Both the position numbers and the translations under genes were made by a program. A stretch of 27,665 bases of DNA from Apostichopus parvimensis (Eukaryota; Echinodermata; Holothuroidea; Aspidochirotida; Stichopodidae), in assembly GCA_000934455.1 (NCBI GenBank), contig KN889018.1, forward strand, positions 1 to 27,665. Direction: 5' to 3'. How positions within the stretch are numbered: the first letter of the stretch is position 1; each line of letters opens with the position of its first letter. Positions 10,301-22,300 of the stretch are shown in pieces. The notes beneath the pieces are model-generated. The model ran no database searches, had not been told where the DNA came from, and saw only the letters and a program-made list of their open reading frames with translations.

Positions 10301-13300
10301 GGCTATGTACATACTCTCACACGCACGTTCATAAAAAAAAAATTAAAAAATAACACGCTATATTAGGGCCTTTGTTTTTTAACATACACTTCCAAAAAGA
10401 AAAGCACAAACCTTGGAAAAAAGCAACCCACACCATCCTTCATTCATACTCGACGTACGATTTTAGATTAACACGTTCGCACGTGGATTAAACTTGTAAT
10501 CCGTACACAAACATAAATTGGGAGTTCCCCACTAATCCATGATATTGGAATAGGGCAACCCCTTCAAGTTCAAAAGTGCACAATGAAAAGTTTTTAACTA
10601 TCAACAAGTCACCACGTGTTTGGAACTTCAGACAATAAGAATGTTACATAGGGGCTACGTAAATACGGGATTATAAACTACATACATAAGAATAGTACAG
10701 ATTTATTTATATCGTTAATCGGCTTTTGTTTACTCCAGAAAATATACTTTCAATACGTACAATATCAATCTTTCGTACAAAAGATCTTAAAAATTAAAAA
10801 AGTAGCGAAAGATAAATATAAATGACATCGTGGAACCCCCCGCATTAATAAACGAATCCATTTCATTACATCATCAAATCTCAAGTACTGAACTGCTGTG
10901 TGTACCTGTACCGTACCCTAGGCTATAATAATATACAGTCCCGTGCGAAGATGGATTTAAACTGGATATACTCCCTGCGGTTTTGGCTCAAAATTTATTA
11001 AATCGTTATAATTATTATAACAAAATGAGGTGAAATGCATAAGAGTAAGATTTTGTACATGGGAACCTTGACAATCATCATTTGAAGGAAGAATAAATAA
11101 CGAAAATTTCAGAATAACTTTGAGGTCCCGTAACATGCTGAGCGCAAGTAACGTTCGATATTTGGTGTAGCCTAGGTGCAAATTACTACGTGAAAAGTTG
11201 ATTCGTTAATATATAGGTCTAGGCCAGTACGTAAATTGGTCAGATATTATTCAAACTAAGAACACAGAAACCAGAAAAAATCGTGTTTTGTTTTCTTTAT
11301 TTCAAATAGTAACACGTAGTTATTTTTTATTATGTCCGGGATTCCCGGGAATGATACCAAAACGAATGTAATAACCGGTTTTTTCCCAATACCGGTAGTA
11401 GTTACACATTGCTTTGTGATCGGGATTAGTCAATACCGGGATCGGGATACCGGGATTCACTTGACTACCGGGATCCCGCACAACCCTAGACTACAATACA
11501 TACAATGCAATACAATACAGTACAATACAATACATTTCCATGCAATGCAATGCAATACACATTTTTGGCTGTCAACCTTTCAAGAACAATTATTACAATG
11601 CAGTGCTGATTCTGCGATCGAAGGTGACTTCATTTCTGGTCAGACAACCAAACAACAAGTCAGATTTTCAGCATTCAGCATTCATTCACACCTTACATTA
11701 CATGTTAATTTTGTGGGCAACTGACAACCATCTTTCCAGTTTGGACCACTCTCAGGAAAAGTCAAAGTACAACCAGAAAACTTCCTATAAACTTGATTGG
11801 ACATGTATGTAAAAGATTCAATTCCAACAATACAAACTATTAGAGAGTAATTAGCAAATAAAAGTAATGAATACCATGGCAGGTTTAGAGGTATGGTCTC
11901 TCAGTTTCGGTGTGAGGGTGACAGAGGTTGGTTTCTGTTGAGGAACAACCTGGTCCTCTGATGACCTCAAACCATCTGGAGAAGGTGACTTCCGCTTACG
12001 GGTCCTATGGAAGAAATCAAATGTTCTAATCATTAAATGCCGAAAATACTGAGTTGAACTTGCTGATACAATCTATAAATGGGAACCTACAAGACTTAAC
12101 ATTGTAAATTCATGAGCACAATATGTACGTATATGTATGTCAGACTAACATTCTTCCGGGGCACTAATGAATCACATGCCTGCCCCTCCCACCCCCTCCT
12201 ACCCCCCCCCACACCACACACTTACATGGCCTACTTGTGACAGAATAGTGCAACATGAAACACTTTTTCCATCATTGAGTTCCTATATTGAGAAGTACTG
12301 CATTTTTGTTTTGGCAGTTGGCACATCCTGAAGTAAAAGAGTCATGCAGATTGCACAAAAAAATGTCACTTTGGCTAACAGGAAATCAATGTTGTGACTA
12401 TCCCAGTTCTAACAATTATTGTTATTTTGTGTTGGTTGAAATAGATTCTCAGAATTAACAGAATGAATGAAACATCCTTTGGCAAAAACTTGTTACATGA
12501 ATTTTTCAGTCCTTGTGGTTTGTGATGTTAACATTCACCTGTGAAGTTATGTACTCATACTATACATAATGTCAGAACATACTTTCTATTGTGAAAAGAA
12601 AATGGCGAAGACTAGTTTTCTACAAAAATTTAAACACTTTGACAGGTTCACTGTTTTTTTTAATATACCTGTTACACAAAACAGAAGAGATCAAACAGAC
12701 ATTTCTAAGAAACTAAAAAAAGTGCCAAAATAAAATCTCAATTCGGAGGTACTCACTCATCAGACGTTGACAACAATTCTTTCAAGACTTTGCTCTCTTC
12801 ATCTTTATTGCACATTTTCTCGTCCTCCTCCTCCTCGAATGGATTTGTGGGCTCTGAGGTTTTCCTCGCTTCCGGCGTTGACATGGCAGTAGGTTCTGCT
12901 TTGGTGAATAAGTTATGCAATTCGTCTTCGAATGGATTACCAGATGCGCTCTCGTCTACGGTGACTGTATTCTCCTCTTCCAGAATGGCGAAGGGGTCCT
13001 CTTGTTCTATCCCTGGACTGTGGCTCTCGGACTGGAAACTTCCTTCAAACGAAAGCGTCCTGTCTGCGTGACACTTTGCAAATGGATCTGATAACACATG
13101 TAGATAAAAAAAAAGGAAACGGACAGTTGTAACGGTGAACTACATCTAGCTGACTTCAACATGTATTTTCATAACACTAAAGCCTCATCACAGGCACGCA
13201 CGTTGCAAAATCCAAAATCTTTTCCCTGCTCCGTTAGAGCCACTCTGTTAAGCGAGCCTGTAATGGAGAGAAATACAAATTGCAACAGATGTTTATCACC

Positions 13301-16300
13301 TCCGAAATGAACCTGATACACCGCTGGGAATAAATTGTGGCCTTCTGTAAGGGGCCTCTGTTTTTGCCTTCCTAAAATGCCAAAACTTGCGGAGAAATAC
13401 ACAAAACTTGCCAAATACCGGTCATGTGACCCTATCTCAGCAGGTTTGTATTGTCACGACTGTAGCATTTGCTCGCTCACCTCGACAGTTTTACAAGCTG
13501 TCAGGAACACAGAGCCACAATGTTCAAAACACATACCTTAATCTCCAAAACTGTAAAAATTTGAGCTTACATCAAATTTGCAACTTTTTCCAATTTTCCA
13601 CGAGAAATATTGAGCCGAGATGTGCAGAGGAGAGATAGCGATGAAACCCGACAAGGTTTAATCAAGCAGAATCTACCCATCTTCTGAGAAATTCAAATTA
13701 TTCACAAATATATTCCCACGAGACACAAAACTAACACATGGCTTGTCAAGTTCGATGGAATTCTTTTTGTCTCCTCCTACGAGGAGTTTAGCTTCTCGGG
13801 TTATCTATCGCTGCTAGCTGTGAGCTACTCACATTTTACAGAGCAATGACATCGACATTTATTCACATTATAAGCCAAATCCATCTAATGAATTGATAAG
13901 ACAATCTAAACAAGAACAACACCGAGAAAACGTTGATAATATTTTCGGCTGCTTTGAAAGAGTCATTTAAAGAGGCTGGATGTGTTTTGCAATGTAATTT
14001 CTTTTAGTAAAAGATATACTTCCAGCATATCAGTTACTATTGATCTGTTTCACTAATGTTACAACAATTCTTTAATTGGCATCATACCTTACAGAGAGGG
14101 ACTTTACATTCCTAAAACAAGATATCAGCACTTAGCCGAGGTCTACAAGACTTCCAGCGACCTAAAATGTACCAAGGCCTGGCATACTTTACATATATCT
14201 AAGAAATATAAACATCGGGCTGAAAATGTCTATTGTCGTTGACTTTTGAGGCTAATTGCCAGGTGGTTGAAACCATGTCTAATGTGAGGGAAATTTAATT
14301 TTTTTTCAGTCTTCAGATGAAACATTTTTCACAAGTAACCTGCCTGAAACTGGTACGTGAAGTGAAAACGGGCTCGGTAATGCAGCAATCAAGAAAACAC
14401 AGCAGGCTGCTTCGATATTAAAAAGTCAATTTTGGGGAATAAAAGTCGTTTGAATCGTGTTAACGCTATAGCTGCCTAAATTCGAACTCATCAAACCGGT
14501 CCATCAATTACGAAATTTCACAAAAAACGGGATGATCGTACCTGTTTCTGCGAGTTCGTCGTCTAATTTACTGAAGGGATCTTCTTCTTCGATGGTCGGG
14601 ACCAGGAAGTGGTACTGACTGGTCAGTTCGTGTATCTTTCCCGGGGTCAGCTCTCTGTCAAATTCATCATCTTCGTCGTCATCCTCTTCAAAGTCGTCCA
14701 GGTTGGCAATATCTGGCTGATGGTAGCTCAATATACTCGCTAGAGACTGCATATCGTCATCTCTGTTAAGACACAAGAGAGGACGTTATTTTTTGTTTTA
14801 TGTGCCACTGCGAGATATCCTGTGGATCGTTTTTAGGTAACTCAAAAATGTTCTCACAAATTTGTTTCTGCCCTTACTGGGTAAGCAGAGTGTAATGGGA
14901 GAAGGGTAAAACTGTTTATCATTTTTCTTTTCTTTTAAATGATATAATTATTTTCGGGTTTGATCGTTAATGTCAAAATAGCAATATACTCACACAGAAG
15001 TTAACATATCTTTCTCCAATATAGCAAACAACTAATTCTCACCATACACATATGCCAAACACTGATGATATAACAGCAATTATTAAAACGCTTCCTGTAT
15101 TTTCTGCTCACAGACTTTCAAAACACAATATCCAACAAAGCCACTAAAATACTGGATGTATTGACAGAAATCTCATGGTTTGAAATGATCTTAATTAACA
15201 AGATTGTTGCAAACGTGTGAAAATTAACGGGCTAAATGCTTAATAAGAGGAAAAAACAACTGAGTTTTATTGATTCTGATTGATCCCACCAAACACACCT
15301 TCTGTGACTTCCAGGTTAATCGGAAGAAGGTTATTAAACAGAAAAATCATAACTGAATCAACGGTAATACAAGTGAGTTCTTTTCAAGACAACAACTCAA
15401 TACTGATCCCTTATTAACATAGCAACAATTGAAAACAATGCAGGAAGGGTAGATGAGGGCTACACTTCTAAATATTAAAGTGCACCAAATTTTGTTTGGT
15501 CAGAATCTTTAATGCATTGAGTGTCATCCATAACATAACAATAGAGGGAGGCTGATGTTTCAGATCTGCTCCAAATAATTTGCTGCAGACTGGTGTCATC
15601 AGCATTACTGTTAGCTACATAACAATACCCAACAAGCACTCATTGAATCAAATTGTCAGCTCACTTGACTGCACGGATGAAAACTGACAGCAGTTGAGTG
15701 GAAACTTGAAACATCTGTATATTCAATTTTTTTACTTTCGTACCTTAAAGGAGACGATAATGTTTTGTGGAACACTTTTGTACCCGTATTGGCTTGAGCA
15801 CAATGTATTAACAAACTGTTAGTTTTCTTAGTTCTAGAACTGAAGAAAGCATATATATATATATATATCAGCACATCCCTTAACTGGTTTTAAACCTCCA
15901 GACATAACAGCAGTCTACATAGCCCAGTTAGCTTGACCGCAGATAGGGTAGTCTGGCAGGGTTTTCTACATGCAACATTTCCTATTCAAATTAAATCAAT
16001 TGTCTCAATTCAACTCGCACTTTCAAAAGAGACGCGCTTAAAATGTTTTAATTTTGTATGATATATTGTCACCAGCTGCCATGGTATTTTCAGCAGGATG
16101 TTAGGTTTAATTGTGTTTTCTTTTCTTCTTTTTTCCTTTTCAAAAGCCAAAAAGACCCGACTTCACACAGTCATATATGCAACATACCAATATCACATTC
16201 ATTACACTGATATTAGTTTGGCAATAAAAACATTAAACATATCTGAATTATTACCCTGTAGCAACTGAAACAAAAGCAACTGCTTTAAACTCTGTCAATT

Positions 16301-19300
16301 AAATCAGTAAGTCAAACCAGGAACAAAAACATGCCCTGATTTACTTTGCTCACATAGAACAACTTCAAAAGAAATCATACGCATCAATATGTCCTCAAAT
16401 ATGAAGTTCATATGATACTCAAACTGTTTCTCCTTGATGACCTCAATTTTGACCTCCATCGCCTTGGCAACCTTCCAGTGGCAGTAGCTGCGGCCTGGGG
16501 GAAGGGGTCTACTCAGAGGAGGTATCCCCTTCCTCTTTGAGAAATATTAATATCATTCAAGCAGGCTTATTTGCAAAATGGAGTTATATTTTGCAACTTT
16601 CTTATCTTGAACAATTAATATTAAAGATTTATCTCCCTTATCCCCCCCCCCCCCCCCCCTCTCTTGGGCCATCTTCCATTTCTCTTTTCTACTGAATAGA
16701 GCATTCTGAGTTTTATACATCAATCTCCCCTTATCCCCCCCCCCCCCCCCCCCCCCCCAACCCACCCCAAAATATTTGGGCGACCCAAAAATTGTCCCAA
16801 CCCCTGTTTGAATACCAGGGGTTTGGATTAAACTAAAAAAGAGAAAAATCATTTGTATCAAACTAAAACTTGTCATTTATTAAAAAATAAATTAATAAAT
16901 AAAGAAGAAATTGAAGAACTCACGTGGCAGCGCCCTCTCTCAGCAATACGCTGGTTATGGTGAATGTTAAGACGGCCCTGTTGCATTTTTTACTGCATGG
17001 CTTTAGTTGTATCATCCTCTCTCCTTGGGTAGGCGACGACTTCGCAAAATCTTTCATGTTGACGTTACCCTGAGCTAACGCCCTACGACGACCTTTCTTG
17101 TCCTCCTGTACAAAATCAGATTTTTCAACATTGTAAGTGGTTCATTTATATACGCTGAAAGGCTGACTGTAGGGAAAGGAGAGGTTTACTGAGATATATG
17201 CAAAATACTGTCATATATATACAAAATGTCTCAAGCTGGTACATTAACCTCCAGGCAAGATATTACAGTATTCTGTGATACTGCTTGTATACATTAATCT
17301 TGTAAGGAAAATGAGAAGTATAGAGAATTTCCTCGCAGAGATGACTTGAGAAGAAATAGAAGTTGGCGACTTTGTTTATCATCTCATATTAATAAATATT
17401 GGGCAGAAAAATACATTGTAATTGGAAATGGGTACCCAACCCCTTCAATACTGTTGTGCGCTCGACTCAAAGTGGGTCATAAACGTTTCACATTTAGCCT
17501 AGAGCTATAATGCTTTAACAGTAACACCTAATGCTTTAACAGTAACACCTAATGCTTTAACAGTAATACCTTTAACAGTAATACCTAACAGTAATACCTT
17601 TAACAGTAATACCTAACAGTAATACCTTTAACAGTAATACCTAACAGTAATACCTTGCCTACTATGTAATAAGGGTAGAAGCTGTTATTGTTGTTCACTG
17701 TTAGTCAAAGGCTGAAAATACACAGGAGCCAGGGCCCACCCACCCCAGTAAACTTGGCATACAGCTTCCTGCAAGATCTGAAAAATATGCCAGGAGCTAG
17801 GTTTTTCATTTTCCAAAGGTTGGTAGAGTCAAGCCAATCAACCAATCTTGGAGCAAATTTTCAAAATTTTTCAAAGGAAAAATAAACAGCAAAAAGTAGC
17901 AACAGTAAATTACACCAATACACTTGTCTTTGTTGCATAGTTCTTTACCCATCAATAACAGTATCACTGATGGATCACAAAATGTCACATGGCCTCTAGT
18001 TACTCAAGATAGGCCCCTACTGAAAAAAGAACCTGTAAATTAGGGGCCACTTTCCAGTGAAAGTAGCCCAAGCTTGGTCCTAGAAAAAACTTAACTTCAC
18101 TCAAGCTGTAGTGATAAATGTCTACTGAGTGTACCTTCCTGGACAAGCCTTCATGTGCGTCATAGAGATCTTGTAAGAAATGGAACATGGATAACGTAAT
18201 GTTTTAGAATAAATAACCCCAATACTCTGCTTCTTAAAGTACTCTATTATAGTTATTATAATCTAACAGCAACATCTAAAAGTCGAAACAACGGCCCCCG
18301 AGTCAATTCTAAAAGCAGAAGGCGGAAATTAGAAACGAACGCTATATAGGCTTTCCTAGCTTGACATCCTCAATGTCAAACTTTTTAAGCAGTTTTGGGT
18401 AACACGATCTAAGTAACCTGTCCAAAATCTGCCAAGAATTCATGGAGATATGACATGAAGAGGTTCAACGGAATAAAACCACAAGAGCAAAAAAAAAACA
18501 AAAAAAAAACTTTTCAGGAGCTTATACTGTGCAACAAACCATTGCATAGACCTACACTTAATAACAGGAAGATTCGCAGCGAAATGGCAAAAGGGAAATT
18601 CTTTGTTTCCTCTCTATCGAAACAAAACACCTCTCATAGCAACAGGAAGAGCTCATCTTCTGGTTTCTATATATTCGTGGTCAAAAACAGTCAAGTTTTT
18701 TTTTTTCCCCTGCCTGTTTGTAAGTTAGTGTAGCATTTTGATTGCAATGGATGTTGACCACAAAGTAAGAATTTGTTATCTATAGAAAATATCAACATTT
18801 TGTGTTTTAATATTGCAATCTTTTAATCTTCAGTTTTTCAAAATTACTTTCCTGGAGGGTCACACCCTCCAGATCATTCTTATACATCAAAAAAAGGGTC
18901 AAGTTTAGACCATGAAAAAATAATAATTTTAAACACAAGTGACCATTATTTGACTTTGCAGTACATTTGGAACAAATAACAATGTTCCAAGATTAATGCA
19001 TATTTCAGTTTTACTTGCACCATAGACAAACTCTATATTACTTGCAACCATATATGTGCACCTGTTTGTATAAATATATGATTCACATTGGGGGAATTGG
19101 GACAAGTCAAGATTTGTGGAATGTTCCATGCCCCAGGGGATAGAATTTTAGGGGGGGATATCCTGTTTTCTTCAGAAATCATTACTCACATCTTCAATCA
19201 CAAAAGTCCACTCTTTGTCTTCGAATTCAGCGTCTTGTCTATTTTCCTGTTTTGAAATAGAAATAAAAAATAAATAAATACAAATACAAAATAAAAATAC

Positions 19301-22300
19301 AAATCTTAGAAAGCGAGACTAAGAGAGATCACTTTGAAAATAGCTCCTCAAATTTATTTCTTCTATTTATTTTTTCTTTAAATAAGAGACAACCCTGTCC
19401 ATGTTTGAGGATTAATCTTCTTCAAAATTTACGGGAGAAGTCTTTATTTCGGGGCAAATTGACGACGGATAAAACTCTATTCGAGTTTTAGGTTTGGACG
19501 TACTCATTGTCACTGTCTTCGGTAATGTTTTAGGATAAAACTACATAGTTTAAATACTCAAAATAGCATTGCAGTTGGCTGTTTGTTAGAGACAAACAAA
19601 CCATAGGTATATGAGTGAATATCTTTGATTTAAAAACATTCTTTCTTCGAGAGTGCTTCACGTGTGGTATTAATCATTGTAAATTTTTTTTCTAAATTTT
19701 TGCCCTTTTTCTTCATTATTTGAAATGAAACTTGACTACTCAGGCTTATAAAATGCATTACCATTGGAATTTGTTTTGCAAAGAATACAAAATTAACTTA
19801 TCGAAAAAAAAGCAGATATTATTACTGCTGTACACGCATAAAAGTTTATTAAATAGCTTCCTTCCTTGGAAAGCAGCTTGCATGAGCAAAAAAACTAAAG
19901 GCAAATATTATTCATCCCATTTACAACAGATTATATTGTTGGTACTGCAATCTTGCAGATCATATGTACCATAGATTAACATTTATATGTTAAGAAATGA
20001 GAGTTCTAACCTGACAAAAGCAAAAAGATGAAATGAAATAATATATGAAACAAGGTTACACTTTCATTTTGAGAACAAACAAAGAAAGAGGACAAGGGTA
20101 TAAAAAATAAATAAATAAATAAATAGAAGGAGAGAAGACTTCCTTTTGCTCTGTGAACATTTAGAAGAAAGTCCTATAAAAGTCAAATGAAACTGGTAAC
20201 CTAATTAGAGGCGAAAATTTTCGTCATTAAGGAAGAGGACTACGTAAAGTTGACACTGATGTTATCGTCATGTGGATACCAGCAGCAGTGCTACATTGGA
20301 AGCTATGAAACCTAGAAACTGGAATATAATGGGTGGTTCTACCTGAGTCAGCTAAGTAAATGTTTCATCCTCGTTTCCCCATGGATACGATATGGTCTTT
20401 CAAATTGTAACAAAATCCATCACGAGCTTAACCTGTTCACGATATTGCTACCCGGAGTGATGAGAAAAGTACCCCTACAAGCCATTCTGCTTGGCCTAAC
20501 ACACAACTACATGACCGATGAGTGTCGTAAAATACATTGCCCGTCGGGTCTTTAAAACAAATAACCCAAAAACCCTGGTTTGGCTTTATTTATGAATGGA
20601 CCATCTTATCTGTATCCTAGTAACAACTGCTCACTTTAATGTGTCAGAAACACTTGGTAAGAGCTCTAGACAATATGGATGGTAGAATGAGAAAGAGGGC
20701 AGAAGACAAGAATGGGCTGGTCATCGGGAGAGTATCTACTGATATTAAAGAGTGCTTTCGACATCGTAGAGGGAGGCAGAGGGGTGAAGTTGTTGTGAGG
20801 AGACAGGGAAGGGAGGAGTGAAGAAAATAATGTTAAATCTGGTAAAGGCTATGATGTGAAGCCGTACAGTATAAAGCCACTCAACCATATTGTTCCAGAA
20901 AGATGAAAGAGTTATATGGTGGAAACAAGTGTTAAAGAGTATTGCATATGCATGATCTTTTTTATGTAAATTTAGTTTGATTTATTAATTACAGTACCAT
21001 GTAAAGAATTTACTAGAGCATTCAAAATGAGTGAATGAAATGATTATAATTATCACTTTCTATTAAAGGAAATTTTTTAGGATATCTAATGTTCTTTTCT
21101 TGGTGGTCAGAGGTCAACATAGAAGAGAATTTCCAAAATCTACTACATTCTTGTGCAATTTTCATTTTTTCATTTTTCTACACTCTGACAGTTGTCTTTA
21201 ACTTTTTTCCAAACATTCAAATCATTCAAAACATTCAAATATAAAAATGTCTATAAGTAATGAGGATAGAGATGCTAAAATTTACACAAAAATTTAAAAA
21301 AAATTAAAAGGCTAATGAAACCACTAATGGAATGACAAATTTAGTTGATCATATTAATGTATACAGTAAAGAAAATATATACTCTTTATGCAAAAGTTTA
21401 ATACAAAGCAATGGTATAGAAGCACAATTGTCAGGAAAAAAAATGACATCATTTCTGAAGCACTCTAGACATGATAGCAGCAAAGAGGGACCTTTAACAA
21501 AACCTTGATTTGATTTGGATCAAATTTCCAATGCTGTCCAATTTAATCATAAAATCCCACAATCTAGCTTATTAGTCTGACTAGTCAATTTTTGTTTTAT
21601 ATTATGAAGTAAAAGTCAACATAACCAACGACTGGAAAAGGAGAAGAAAAAAAAACGAGTGAAATGACTTTCACAAGCAATAAAAATGGCAGATACTATC
21701 ATTGCCAAAATAAGAAAAGGAAAAAAAAATTGCAATATATATAAATCTTTCATGCCGCATGATACCAGAGAATAAACAAGGAGCACTGGGAATAAGACCT
21801 TGTTAAGTATAAAATGAAGACCTTCATATGAACCTACCGTCTTAAACTCAATCATTCAATCATTGTAACCAATTTATGTCTTTTGGTTCCAGTCATCTAA
21901 TTACAACCATATGTTGTAATCTTCACGTCTTGTGCATAACAACAATACCAGACCCATGAACATCAATATAAATGAGTTCATTAAAAATCTGCAACATTTG
22001 CCGAGAACATTACATGAACATGTAGAATATTACATCACATGGGTACATTTGTAATGGGATTGCTTAACGGGATTGACACTGTATGTTTCAATCAATACTG
22101 TAAAGGATTAAAGGATGGGGGGGGGGTAAATAGAAATGAAAGGTAAATGCAAGATAAGAAAAGACAGGTTGGATAAGGACTTGCAAGGTAATGAGAGACT
22201 AGTAAGGTAAGGAAAAACTTGTGAAGTAAAGGTTAGACTTGTAAGGTAAGGTGAGACTTGTAAGGTAAGGAGACTGGTGAGGTAAGGAAAAACTTGTGAA

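Larger units (their letters stand above)
8844..11874 (-). other. EHBP1 intron 8
   Basis: A 3031-bp intron holding the interrupted pentanucleotide microsatellite and the hAT-type element described separately. The flanks, 8844-9880 and 11561-11874, are plain AT-rich sequence with no coding signal. Confidence 0.85.

Noticed and set aside
12790-13071. Ser-rich plus-strand frame
   Set aside because: Mirror of exon 7; the serine runs come from GAG/GAA codons read on the opposite strand.
13169-13414. 81-codon minus-strand frame in intron 6
   Set aside because: No recognisable domain, and exons 6 and 7 already join in phase without it.
20639-20821. Small basic plus-strand frame in intron 3
   Set aside because: Sixty codons, no recognisable family, low-complexity Arg/Gly end.
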